The position numbers and the translations under genes were made by a program. The notes beneath the pieces were generated by a model. It was not told where the DNA came from. It did no database searches and saw only the letters and a program-made list of their open reading frames with translations. DNA of 64,000 nt, taken from assembly GCF_000002425.4 (NCBI RefSeq), contig NC_037255.1, forward strand, positions 8,946,436 to 9,010,435, read 5' to 3'. The stretch is from Physcomitrium patens. Its lineage: Eukaryota > Streptophyta > Bryopsida > Funariales > Funariaceae. Below are positions 47,875 to 59,954 of the stretch, one piece after another. The number at the start of each line of letters is the position of its first letter. Position 1 is the first letter of the stretch.

Positions 47875-48544
47875 AATGTATAATTACTTAAAATATAGTA
47901 GATTATTCTTGAATTTGAATTTAGAAGTATTATGAAATATAAAAGAATTGTTCTTAGTATTATAAAGAAGAAGATTAGAGGACTTAATTGAACTTGTTTA
48001 AAAAATTTTGATTCAATAGTCAATGTTTATTTCATTTCTTAAAAAAAGAAAATCTTCAATTTAAAAAAATCATATTTTGTTGCTCAAATGATGTATTTTC
48101 TTCTTTTGATGCAAGATAAGAACATTTAGATAGGGTATCTAATAAACCTTGTTGTTTTTTGAGTTGATAAGTGATCTTAAAATTAAATCTTGATGAGGCA
48201 AACTCCAATGGACTTAACAATAATTCAAAACTTGTATTAATATGAAGTACTTGAGGTTCTTATAATTTGTGTATATATTGATTAGAATAGAAGTACCTTC
48301 TAGATAATGATGCCATTTTTGAAATGAATCCATGATTGCAAAAAATTCTTTATTATAGATTTTGTAATTAATCTTGATTATTAATTTTTTTTTAAAATAA
48401 AAAAGCTATCATATGGAGTTTGTCATCTATTTTGATTTGTGACAATGCAATAGCCATTGTAAATTTTGATGTGTCTGTTTTCATAAAGAATGCCTTAAAA
48501 AAGTCAATGCAATACAAGATTGGTGAAAAAGTAAATATTATCTT

Positions 48545-48593
48545 TGTCATGGATATACATATTTACTCTAATGTTACCTACATAATTAATTAG

Positions 48594-48641
<48 letters not shown>

Positions 48642-49105
48642 AATTATTTCATAATACTTTCTAGATAAGCTTCTTAGAAGCTTTATAAAAATTTCTTTGA
48701 CTTTACATGTATTTGTAGTTGATTGATAGGTTAGAAACTTGGTCAATAAGTTAATCAAGTATTGATAGCTTATAAAATAAGCCAATTATGTGGCACACAT
48801 ATAAGAAATTTGCTTTATAAATTAAGATACATATCTTGTAAAGTCAATACGTTTTGGAAGTCTTATATAACATTGCCATATAGCTCCTAATTAAGAGTTT
48901 ATATGGAGGCAAGTGTAAAGCCTTTTTCACTCTTTTCAATGCCTTTCTAGGCCTTAAACATGTTTTAAGACTTTTTAATCTTCTTATCTTTAGTAATAGC
49001 CATTTAAATTGAATATTATATTATCTTTAAATAATTTTTTAATCTTTTTAAGTGATACAAGAATATATTGATCTTTTTAGTTCTTTGAGGTTCATATACT
49101 TAATA
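48545..49105 (+). repeat. solo LTR of the F family inside H
   Basis: Plus-orientation LTR (TGTCATGGATATACA ... ATACTTAATA) between H's RNase H and RT parts. ATCTT before it and GTCTT after it fit a 5-bp target-site duplication with one change. It contains a 42-base poly(A) run. Confidence 0.7.
48598..48639. repeat. poly(A) run, 42 bases
   Basis: Uninterrupted A run inside the solo LTR where other family LTRs have mixed A/T-rich sequence, so probably local expansion. Confidence 0.9.
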
Positions 49106-49617
49106 GTCTTTAAGACTTCAAAAGATGCTTTAGCTTCTTTGCTCAACTCAAATTATTCTTTATATATCAAATACATAAAAGAAGTGCAACTTGAAAAATA
49201 TTCTTGATGAAGACCAAGTAATAGTTGAAAAATTCTAAAAAATATTATATATCTTTAATTATTTTTGAAATCTTCTAATTTTTGATAGTCTTGACCTTCT
49301 TAAGATCCATCACAAGGCTATTATTTGGAATAATGTAACTTAAAAAGTCATTTTGAGTAGTATAAAATATATACTTTTATATCTTGGCATATGCTCTTAT
49401 ATTTCTTAGTTTTTGTAATATACAAAAAATATAAAGTTTATAGTCTTTAATATTCTTAAAATAGATTAAGATGTCATCTATAAAACAAAAAAATAAAATT
49501 ATTAAGAAACTCATAAAAGACACCATTCATTGGATGTTAAAAAATAACTAGTACATTTGTGAGTCCAAACGGCATGACATTATATTTCAAATGCCTATAT
49601 CTGATTCAAAATATAAT

Positions 49618-49643
49618 TATTTATTTATTTATTTATTTATTTA
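49618..49643. repeat. (TTTA)n microsatellite
   Basis: About six TTTA units within element H's RT region. Confidence 0.85.
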
Positions 49644-49666
49644 ATACATATCTAGTTATATGCTCC

Positions 49667-49906
49667 TTATAGATCTATTTTTATATAGATCTTTGCTTGA
49701 TTGAGTTGATCAAAAAGTCTTAAAATCAAAGAAAGAGAATATTTATTTTTGATTGCAATCTTCTTGAATCCTTGATAGTCCAAACATATCCATAGAGATT
49801 TATCTTTTTTCTTCACAAATAAGATAGAAATTCCTATTAGAGATTTAAAATGGCATATGAAGTTCTTAGCTAAATTCTTGTCAAAATATTTCTTAAGTGT
49901 AGCCAA
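49667..49906 (-). pseudogene. element H reverse transcriptase piece
   Basis: Reads SLIGISILFVKKKDKSLW, ICLDYQGFKKIAIKNKYSL and LNQAKIYIKIDL, the 'SP-LFVKKKDGSLR-CVDYR-LN' run of chromovirus RT. Confidence 0.8.
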
Positions 49907-50241
49907 TTTGTTCTATGATAGGCTATAGATTGGTCTGAATGGTGGTTGAGCTCTTTCTTGAAGATCAATAGAACAATCATAGGAATAATGTTTTAAAAGA
50001 ATATTTGTATTTTTTTAAAAATATCTTAATGAAGTTATCATTGACTTTAAATGTGACTTTAAGTCTTTTTTCAATGAACAATAAATATAGTGTATATAAT
50101 AAAAGTTGACCTTTCTTTTGTAGTGTGCATAAAAGCACTTGCACCCATCAACAACGATTTAAATGTATTGGACTTATAGATTTTTACTTGACTAGCAAAA
50201 TCTTAGGCTAAAATATAGAAGAAATGAAGATTATAAGAAAT

Positions 50242-50560
50242 CTAAATTATTATAGGATTATACTTTTCTAGCCATAATAATTTTAAAATAATAAGATTAG
50301 AAGAAGATTTAATTATATTAAATATTACTAAGCTATTATTACTACTAGTTGTTACAACTAAATGAATAGTTTTATGGGTAGTATATGTAAAAGACAACAA
50401 ATGAACATCTATTACTTCTATATGCACAAATTTGGTTATTTTAATTAAAGATATTTTTTATTTTTTGACAAAATCTTTGTCTATAAAATAGATTGAGGCT
50501 CCTAAATTTAATAAGACTAAGATTTTGTGATTTTTTGATCCTAAAAAAAATTCTATTATA
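50242..50560 (-). pseudogene. element H protease relic
   Basis: Matches F's protease: NLIILKLLWLEKYNP is the closing block, and the active-site block lies further right around 50500. Confidence 0.65.
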
Positions 50561-51941
50561 AAACAAGGTGACAAATTTGAGGAGAGAAAATGACCCTTAG
50601 TAGGTATTGCATAAGATTCTAATTACATAGTTTCTATTATAACTAGAGAAACTTATTTTTTTTACACATCATCTTTTTTGGCAACCAAGCTCCTCATTTT
50701 GTAATTATGTTGCTTCTCTGGATAATATTGAATGGTGTGTTTGGATTCTCTATAATATAGACACAAATCTTCTTGACAACGATAAGTTTTTTTTTGCTTA
50801 GTAAGAGATTTAAAATGTACTATATCAATTTGCATAAACTTTAGCTTGGATGAATGAGCTTCTAAAAACTTAGAAGGTATTGCTATGACTTGACTTGTAC
50901 CTCTTCAACCAAAATTTTATTCTTGACATCTTTTAAAGAGTCAATTGTCATATTCAATGGCTTAAGCAATAAATTACTTTAATGAATTTATTGTTGATAT
51001 TACTATTAATAAATATTTAAAATTATCTTTTAATTTATAGCAAATTGATTAATAAAGATATTTTCAATCCAATCCACATCACTAGAAAGGTTTTGAAATT
51101 TAGTAGCATATATGGTGATTGAATGTGGTCTTGGTCTTTAAGATACAAGCTTGATTTTTTCAATTTTTTTCAATTTTTTTTAAATATAGCTTTAAATAAT
51201 TTCAAGAATGAATTCAAATCATAGAGTGCTTTTGAATTATTTTTTTAAATCAAAGATGCAAATCAAAAAAGAATGTTCTGAAAAAGAAAGTGCTCACATG
51301 AATCTGATTTAAGTAAATTCATTAGGATATGGAGAAAGATACAACCTTAAATAGAACTTTATTTGTTTGTAAAAATCTTTGAAATATTAATCTTATTCCA
51401 TCAAACTTCTAAGGCATACTTATTCTTGCCTCCCTTATACTTGTAGTAGGAAGACTTCTTGGATTTAGTTATAAATTTGATGTACTTCATTTTTTTAATT
51501 TCATAATTTCTTGGTATAGACTTTAAACTTCATTTTTGACTTCTTTCATAGGTGTAGGAATAGTTCTTCTATGATTCATATTGAACATACATGAGATTTT
51601 TATTATAAAAAAATTGACAAGATCCTAAAGATTTATAATAGTTACAATTCTATTTTCACTTTTGCTAAGAGTAGCATCTATAAATTTCTCTTCCATTGAG
51701 AACTCAAACAAATTTAAATAAATTAAATGAAAAGAAAGTGATTTGTAAACTCTAATATCAAATGAAAATTTCTACAAAGAATGATAATCTCATCTTTAAA
51801 TGGAAAAAATCAATGTTAAAAAACCAAAAGTTAGTTTAAAGGTGGATAGTCCACAGCCTTCAAAAACACAACAATAGAAGTGAGATAATCTATTCACATA
51901 TAGGAAAAAATAAAAAAAATGAGTTAAGACTCTTATTAAAC

Positions 51942-52482
51942 CATTAAAGATATGAATCTCAAAGACTTGTAAGATTAAAAGATTCTTATGTCATTCAAGA
52001 AGATTAGATAATTACTCAAAGATGGTGTAATATTAAACTGGAATGACTATTGCCAAAGACTAAAAGATTAGAAAGTCTTAGAATAAGATTAAGGATTAGA
52101 AAGACATTAACAAGAGTGAAGAGGACTTCACTCTTGCCTCTATATATACTATCTAACTAGGAGCTACTTGGCAATATTCTACATGTTGTTCAACATGTGT
52201 CTAAATTATGAGATATATATATAAACATGGAAATCAAGTTTTTTATATGTGTGCCATATATTTAGCTTGTTCCATTAACTACCAACATGTAGAATACAAG
52301 ACTTATTTGTTGAGTAAGTTTCTAATTTACCAATGAATCACAAATATGTATAAAGTCAAAGCCACATCTATGATGCTTTTAGGAAGTTTTTTTATAAGAT
52401 ATTATATATTTAATCTAATTTTATCTAATTCTATCTAATCATATAAGTAATTTTTAGAATAAAAATGTATGATTTTAATACA
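51942..52482 (-). repeat. element H 5' LTR
   Basis: Aligns with the F and G LTRs over its whole length; ends TTTTAATACA in plus view. Confidence 0.8.
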
Positions 52483-53564
52483 ATAATGTTAAAAATATTT
52501 TTAGTAACTTGTAATAGTATTCAAGCAGTAATATTTAAGCAACTATCTTAAGCTCTTATAACTTTTATATAATTAGATATAAGATTTATAGTTATTTTTT
52601 ATAATTACTTAAATAGGAATATAAAATATATTAAAATAATAATTATAAATTAATATTATATTTATATTATTTATAATATAATTCACATAAAGAAAAAATT
52701 GAAATAAAGGCCATTGCATTTTTGAGTATCACCTTTAAGAAAATAAACTTCTTGTAGTTAATGACCATCAAATATTCAAATGAGTAATGAAATTAAATAA
52801 ATTAATTAAAAAGGTTACAAGAAAGAGCATCACATTAATTATAGAAATATAATTTTAAGATAATACAATGAATTAGACTTATTTACAAATTGATGGAACT
52901 TTTCAAATTTAAATTAAATTTTATATATAAAATTATCTAATACTCTTAATTTGAAATGTCTTATTATTAAAATATTTTAATAAATTATAAATAATTGAAG
53001 TCTTAAAATTTTAATTCTTGCACAAAGACTATAAGATTAAAAAAACTATTTGAAATAACTTTATACTTGTTTCAATTCAAACTTATTAATTATGCATATT
53101 CTTTTATTTTTTTTAAAAAAATTCTATATAGTTCAAAGGTTATAACACACCTAATAAATATAAAAGTACAAAATCCTTGAAGAATACATAAAATAATTCT
53201 TTAAAATAATAATCATAATATTGTGGTTATGAGTTTTTAATAGAGAATTATTTGAAAATTTTATAATATTTATGACTATTAATATATTTATTTTCAAACC
53301 ATATTATTAAATAATAATATTAATAAAAGTAAAATTTTAAAAATAAAATTATATTGGCTTTAATGAAAGAATTTTTAAAATCCTAATATTTTATTTTATT
53401 AATTTAAGAGTCAAATATGATTTTCAATAAAAACTATGTACTATTTCTAAGAAAATTAAAGATAACATATTATTACAAAGTAAAATTTATATAATTTTAC
53501 ACTTTATTTAACTTGTGGATTCAAAACTTGCATATCCGTAAAACAACATAAGTTGTTTTATTTT

Positions 53565-53640
53565 GTGTATATATACATACATATAGATATGTATATATAC
53601 ACACACATACATACATACATATATACATACATATATACAT

Positions 53641-53685
<45 letters not shown>
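53565..53685. repeat. compound TA/CA/CATA microsatellite
   Basis: ATAC/ATACAT units pass into (CA)n at 53640-53660 and (TA)n at 53661-53685. Confidence 0.9.
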
Positions 53686-53898
53686 AGAGATTATTAAATA
53701 AACCCAGTTTTTTACTAAATAGATCCATATTTCTACTAAATGAAGAATATTGTAATCATAATGATTGTGGTTGATTTTTATTGGTTATAGATCTAATAGT
53801 GAGAAAATGAATCTAGAGGTTATTTGTTTTTAATGGTGACTAGGATGGATAGGCCAATTTAGTAAAAAATTGGATCTCTTTAACATTCTCATTTATAT

Positions 53899-53921
53899 AT
53901 AATAATAATAATAATAATAAA
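53899..53921. repeat. (AAT)n microsatellite
   Basis: About seven AAT units. Confidence 0.85.
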
Positions 53922-54562
53922 ATTATTATAATAATTATTTTTTACTTGAAAATAAAGTAGATTTATTTATGAGTAACTTAAAGTATTTTATTTATATTTA
54001 TATTTGATTTTTAAAATTTGATTTTTAAAAATTGTAGATTGATCCAAATTGTTTAATTAAGAATTGTATGATTGATGTTTTAATAATTTTTGAAATACTT
54101 TACCTCTAACACATCTTGAAATTCATTGTATTAGAAAAGTAATCTTCTATTAAACTTATTAATTGTGGCTCTCAATGACATAACATAAACTTTACAAGTT
54201 ATACATATTTAGTTTATTGTATAATTTTTTTAGCTTTTAAAGACCTATTATATATGTATTGGTTTTTATATTTATTATTTTAGTTTTTTTAATCTACAAT
54301 AATTTATTTTATTATTTATTCTAATATCTTATTACATAAATTAATGAAGTGAACAATAAGTAAAAATAATAGATCCTAAAGTAGAAGACAAATTACATAG
54401 AAGACTTGAAAAAAATGCAATATATAGATTGTTTTAAAACTATTTGTTGCTATAGATTTCTTTAAACTGCTTTTTAATTTAAACCATAGCAATTAAGTCC
54501 TGTGTAAGATTTTAGATGAGTTTAAAGTAGTTTCTTAGGGTTTCTAAAGATTGATATTAAGT

Positions 54563-54599
<37 letters not shown>

Positions 54600-54600
54600 G
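54563..54600. repeat. (TA)n microsatellite
   Basis: About fourteen TA units followed by a broken TA run. Confidence 0.9.
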
Positions 54601-54712
54601 TATGTCATAAAATTTCAAAAGGTTATAAAATGTTCTAGATGGTATTTGTGCATATAATTTATTATATAGCTATGATTTATGGCGATTTTTTTTTAATGTA
54701 TGTATTTATATG

Positions 54713-54716
<4 letters not shown>

Positions 54717-54745
<29 letters not shown>
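54717..54745. repeat. (TA)n microsatellite
   Basis: About thirteen TA units. Confidence 0.9.
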
Positions 54746-54749
<4 letters not shown>

Positions 54750-54918
54750 CTCTATAAACTTGTTTTTCTTTTCAAAATTTTATTTTAATGTAAAAATCGA
54801 TTTCTAATGAAGAGATGTTAATGTTGTTATATTAAATTTTTATAATAATAATGTAGTATGCATTATCTATTTATTATCTACTTAAAATTTATCTATTTAT
54901 TTTACATATAATAGATAG

Positions 54919-54946
54919 TTTTTTTTTTTTTTTTTTTTTTTTTTTT
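54919..54946. repeat. poly(T) run, 28 bases
   Basis: Uninterrupted T run in AT-rich DNA. Confidence 0.9.
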
Positions 54947-57157
54947 CTGGTTTTTTTGGGTATTTAACATCATGTGGCTATTTAGTGTATTAGTAACAGT
55001 AAGTTGTGTATATTAAAGACAATGACTGGATATCTCTATTTATCTTTACATGTAACAATGTTGCAATGAAATATGATTGTTGTGGTACATCATTTCTAAT
55101 TTCTCTTCAATCAATTCCAGACTACACAATGTAATATGCATATACTCTGTAAGTGCATAATATGTTGTCTTATTTTTTTTAATGATTTCTTTTTAGGATA
55201 TAAATTGATTATAATTTAATATTTATACATGGTCTATTATAAGAAATAAGAAATATTTGTATGATATACTACAACTTGATGATAAGAAATATAAAATAAA
55301 TAATTTTAATATTTTTTTATAACTTTTAATAATTATATAATTCTTCTAAAAAATCCAATAACATGTATTTTTTATAAAACAACCTCTAAACTCAAGTATG
55401 TAAAATAATATATTTCCATAGATTTTCATCTTTGTGTTTAATTTTATAGAAAAGTTTCTATCTCCATCTATTCTTAGTAATCTTTGAGGACACCAAGTAG
55501 GAACAAAATCATTCTTTAAATATGTTAGTAGATTCTAAACATAGAATATGTAATAAAATATCTTGTTACTTATAAAGTTCCAAATTTAGACTCAAATAAT
55601 TATAAATTCAATATTATCATTCTTCTTTTATGAATACCATATTAGTTGATTCAACCAGCTTGTTTCTTTGCCTAAATTGCTCATCTCATCTTTTGGCTAC
55701 CAAAATAAGAAATCACAATAAAATAATACATTCCTCCAACCCAATATTAATATTTAGATTCTCCTAATTCAAGTTTTTTTTTGGTGACCAACAAATTGCA
55801 CATCTAAAAAGGCAATATACTACTCAAAAAATTGATGATTCAAATCCCACGGATGGAATTTCAACCATGCGTAATTGACTTGACGATTGCACAATATTCA
55901 CCCCCCATTGTCAAGTTAAAATGTGAAAGAATAGAAACTGAATTATGACTTGAAAACTTCCACGAATGTCCATCAGCGGTACTTCGACGCAAGCCAGCGG
56001 AAGTCAATCCATCATCCTACAAACAAAGAAGCAAAATAACGTCGTTCCTTCCACTCTACCGACACCAAGTTGTCAACTTGTTTCATCGACCTACCTTGCA
56101 CACCGACAAACCCCACTCTCCTGAGAATTGGGTGCTTGCAAAGGTGCGGTTTTGCTGGATTTGCCATCGTGCGAAATTGCAATGCCATGTCTGCAAAGAG
56201 ACATTGGGCTCCCCCAGAATCATGCCACAGGTATCCGTGAAAGAGTTTACAGCCTCCAACTGAGTTGATGCATTTGCCGTCACTAGATGCTCGGGTACGT
56301 ACTTCGGAGAATCTGTCTGTGTGCATTAATAGATTCAGTTAGTTTATTACATGTCGGGATTTTTGTGCGTGTAATGGGCTGGATTTTTCACTAAAGATCG
56401 GTATGAAAATTTCAGGTATGGGATTGACGAAAACACCAGTTTGTGTTGGTTTGTTTACTGTTTTCAGAACAGAAGTTGGTTACATTTTGTGAATCTTGTT
56501 ACTAAAACAGGGAAGAGTCCGAATTTGACGATGTCATCTCCGTAGTGTAATGCTGTTTTTGTTTATTAACGAGTCTCTGGTGGTTGGACAGAGAGATCCG
56601 AGTAATATTGCTGCGATTAGGCATCATGGCAGCTTTAAGTTCGATCCGCCGACTCACTATGTTGGTGACAATTTTCTTTTCCTGGCAGTCAGGAAATCTT
56701 CCGATCATTGAACATGAGGTTGTCGGAGTGAACCGACTTCATCAGACTCGTATATTATAATCAAATTGCGTTCTGCTCTAGTCGAACCAGCGAACCATCA
56801 GTAGGGCTACTCACATTGATGCTTTGCACTGGAGCTTGAATTGAGGCTGGAACGCTGGAACTGACACTCGTCGCGTTCTGTTCCTCGTCAACTTCACATG
56901 TCTGATCCTTCCAAAATTGCGAGGTATTTTAAAAGTAGACCGAATTTTTGATTTGGGATACCCAAACCTTGTTGAAGTGAGAAAGGGTATTAGTTTTTAC
57001 AAACACTGGATCTCAAGGTAAATCACTATTATGAACATGACTTAGCCGTGAGTTACTTCGTGCTTCCAAAAATAACAGAATAAAGCGTAGTTTGTCCAAT
57101 TTTTGTCCAATTTTTGAAGTAGGGCATAAACTCTTTCGCAAACATAGCTAGTTACAG

Positions 57158-57183
57158 ATTTAGGGTTTAGGGTTTTAGGATTT
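57158..57183 (+). repeat. interstitial telomere-like repeat
   Basis: Contains two to three TTTAGGG-type units (TTTAGGGTTTAGGGTTTTAGG), the plant telomere repeat. The 13-bp word TAGCTAGTTACAG stands directly before it (57145-57157) and directly after it (57184-57196). Confidence 0.85.
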
Positions 57184-57680
57184 TAGCTAGTTACAGGTTA
57201 TCCACTAGAAACTAACTCCAAAATCACGATCAGTTGTGCTATGTTAGGGTGTATCTGTCAATTTCACTTGTACAGTTATGAATCAAAGAAGCAACTTATG
57301 TTACTTCACTCTAGCTTAGTAATTTGATAAAAATGTGCCATGATTAACACATGTGCTGCAAAAATTTGATTTACACAAATTTTGTCTCCGGTTATTTCAT
57401 CTTATGAGTGTCACAGGACGGGTTCAATGAAACCACTAGAAGCTAGTCAAAAGCGACTCGTTCAATCGAATCGTCAGGCTAAGCAGCTGCGAAAGCAAGG
57501 CGGAATCAATCGAATCGGCTTTGTTTGACACACCGAAAGATGGCAATTGCTTCAAAACCGAGGCCAGTAGTTGTTATTCGTTACTTTGCGCCACATGTTC
57601 TGTATTTTCATTCGCAAACATGTCAACCCTGGATGTGATTCTCACATCCCATGATCCGCAAAAGTGAGCAGAGAGGCTAG

Positions 57681-58072
57681 ACTGCATTACCATTATTAGA
57701 GGCCACCGCGAAAACCCATGCAGTCGATGATCAATTGCAACCCAAATCTAGAAACATCCGGTTACAGAATCCAAGCTGCACCACCATCCGAACAGTGCAA
57801 GTCCACAATGATTTAGCAGTAGATTTATTAATCAGGGACTCATTGCGTTGCATGGGACCTGTGGTTTTTGAAGCTGTAGAGGATCATTGTGTGACTCAAA
57901 CGACAACAGTGTGTTGCTGTTTTATCTACTTGGTATGATTCTGACTAAGTCAAAATGACAACGCCCTTGACAGCTGCTGATTTAATTGGTTGAGCTAACA
58001 CGAGTTCTCTTCTGCTCCTTGTAGGCCTTAGAGCCAAAAGCTCCCCCCATTTTCTTTGCCACAGAACTGTGA
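57681..58072 (+). CDS. candidate 3' end of a host gene, two exons
   Basis: Frame open from 57681 to 57932 (84 codons, beginning TALPLLEATAKTHAVDDQ), then a candidate 92-nt intron 57933-58024, then 16 codons (ALEPKAPPIFFATEL) to a TGA at 58070-58072. The intron starts GTATGATT, has a CTAAC branch-point-like word at 57995-57999, 25 bases before the AG, and ends in a pyrimidine-rich TTCTCTTCTGCTCCTTGTAG, and it falls between codons. No start codon or upstream exon was identified and the family is unknown. The splice signals are the main support; the frame could still be chance. Confidence 0.25.
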
Positions 58073-58400
58073 ATTAACAAGTTTTTGGTACTGGAGACGA
58101 GTTGTTTGATGCTGAGATTGGAGTTGGCCTTGTTGACATTCTATTCCATCTCTGAATGATTACATTTGTACATCCACCTAACAACTACAGTTCTGTACAT
58201 TAGTTAGCTTGTAGCTAATCCCATTCAACATGTATTTATTTGAACACAATACTCCTTTGTATTATCTCTCTTCTTCATTTATACTTAAGCACTTTGTGCT
58301 ATATTTTCTCATGTTATTAGAGGTTCAGCTGATCCTAAGTTGATAACAATCCTTTGTAAGTAATTTACCATTCATAAAGCCTAATCATCTTATTTGTCTT

Positions 58401-58809
58401 TTGTACTTTTTTAATCTTTTTGATTTTCAAATCCATTGTGGTAGCATCATTTTGTATCTTTGATTTAGCAATGGAGTCAATTTTGAGTGGTAGAGAGATA
58501 TTTAAAGGTTTTAAACTTCAAGATGCCTAAACCTACGAAATTTAGGCTTTTGAACTTAAGACCATTTTTAGAAAATATTATGATATGTTGTAGATCTTGA
58601 CATCCTCTACTACAACCATTGGAGTATTATACTTGTACACAAGCAAGTTTACAAGTACAAACTTTGGCACTAGAAAACAACCTTTTTTATTGACAAAACT
58701 CACATCTAAGATTGCTTTGTTGGCACATAACTTGCAATAAGTTTAATTTAAAACTATTTAAGTTATTATTACTACAATATACAATAATCTCTTGACTTTT
58801 ATTATACAC
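58401..58809. other. AT-rich noncoding DNA
   Basis: No gene seen. Part (58470-58600) may be further decayed Copia-type gag leading into the next feature. Confidence 0.4.
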
Positions 58810-59400
58810 ATGTTTAATTCTAAGAAAACATGGATCAAATTTAAAGATTCAATTGAATCTAAGTTAATGAATAAAAGACTTATTTTTAAGTCTTAACTAT
58901 ATAGCTTAAAAAATGATGGATAAAATTAACATTAAAAAGTATCTTAGGAAAATTATAGATATTTTTGAACAAATAGTTAATATCTTGGTTTAAATCCTAA
59001 ATAAAGAACTTATTGATAGAATTTTTACTACTCTTCTTTTAAGTTGGGATGTTTTTAGATAACTTAGTATATAATGTAAGAATCCAATTATATACTTTAA
59101 ACTTAAGAATTAATTTTATAAAAATATGCATCTTACATATGTAAGAAAGAGAAAAAAGAAGAAGAAGCCTTAGTACTTTATTAAAAGATACTATTTATAT
59201 AAAAAAGCAGTCCTTGTAGTAGCAAATTTTTAAGACATCTTAGAAGCTTTAAAACTCAATATAATTTTAGTGATATTAAATTAGAATTCTAAAGAGGATC
59301 AAGACTTAGATACAAAAGATTTTTAAATTTGTATAAATAAAGAATTTTGACATATTACAATGATTTAATTCCATCTAAGTTTTAATTATTTTAAAAAAGT
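58810..59400 (+). mobile_element. Ty1/Copia gag relic
   Basis: Plus-strand reading gives fragments in the order of a Copia-type Gag (UBN2 family): ESKLMNKRLIFKS, then LYSLK, then KYLRKIIDIFEQIVNI, then NKELIDRIFTTLLLSWDVF near 58995-59055. These match the 'SK-NKL-LK-QLY-LKM', 'HL-F--I--QL' and 'L-DE-LI--IL-SLP-SWD' blocks. Lysine-rich sequence follows. No LTRs or pol part seen. Very decayed. Confidence 0.5.
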
Positions 59401-59421
59401 GAGTATAATAAATATTATAGT

Positions 59422-59954
59422 CTATCAAGAACATGAATCTTGAAGAAAAAAAATCCTCAACACATTCTTGTATCATTGAAAGGAACTAAAAAGTCACTCA
59501 AAGATGATATAATATTGAACTAGAATGGCTATTGCCAAAAACAAAAAGACTAGAAAATCTTGAAACAAGACTAAAGACTAAAAAGGCATTATCAAGAATG
59601 AAGAAGGCTTTACTCTTGCCTCCATATATATTCTTAACTAGGAGCTATGTGGCGATGTCCTATAGGACCTCTAAAACATGTTGACTTTGCAAGACACGTA
59701 TCTTAACTTGTAAGGCAAGTTTTCTATATGTACACCACATAGTTAGCTTATTCCGCAAGCTACCTCATGAGGTTAATTTGTTGACCAAGTTTCTAACCTA
59801 TCAATCAACTACAAACACATGTAAAGCTAAGCATCATTTATAAAGCTTGTAGGAAGTTTTTGTAAAAAAGCCTATGAAATTAATCTACTTTTATTTATTT
59901 TTACCTACTTCTATTTAATTATATACTAGAATACCTATGTATGTCTTTGGTATT
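59422..59954 (-). repeat. element I 3' LTR
   Basis: Aligns with the F and G LTRs; keeps 'ggagctatgtggcgatgtcctataggacc', closer to F than G is at this point. Confidence 0.8.

Larger units (their letters stand above)
47875..52482 (-). mobile_element. element H: chromovirus 5' part
   Basis: Minus-strand relative of F. From the right: 5' LTR 51942-52482, gag (about 50690-51720, with knuckle relic near 50760), protease (about 50240-50560), RT (49106-50060) and RNase H (47875-48540). The integrase end and 3' LTR are not seen to the left. A solo LTR of the same family lies inside it at 48545-49105. Heavily decayed and AT-shifted, with many breaks. Confidence 0.75.
52483..55840. other. very AT-rich noncoding DNA
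   Basis: No genes or recognised transposon domains. The open frame at 53553-53774 is a translation of microsatellite DNA. Microsatellites are listed separately. Confidence 0.5.
55841..58400 (+). other. GC-richer island, possible host transcript
   Basis: Base composition jumps to about 43-45% GC by eye and the sequence is free of retroelement similarity. Plus-strand donor-like sites occur (AAG/GTAAAT at about 57019) with acceptor-like sites (GTGTCACAG at about 57417, TGCTCCTTGTAG at 58024). Open frames are short: 51 codons from ATG 55969 on plus, 104 on minus (56012-56326), and about 75 codons without a start around 57440-57665. No protein family was recognised. It could be UTR-rich parts of a host gene, a noncoding RNA, or a decayed gene. 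Confidence 0.35.

Noticed and set aside
48504-48785. 93-residue frame with a long phenylalanine run
   Set aside because: The run is the poly(A) tract read on the minus strand inside an LTR.
53553-53774. 73-residue frame rich in Y, I, H and T
   Set aside because: Translation of the TA/CA compound microsatellite.
56012-56326. 104-residue minus-strand frame in the GC island
   Set aside because: No family recognised, and plus-strand frames overlap it; kept only as a note in the island entry.
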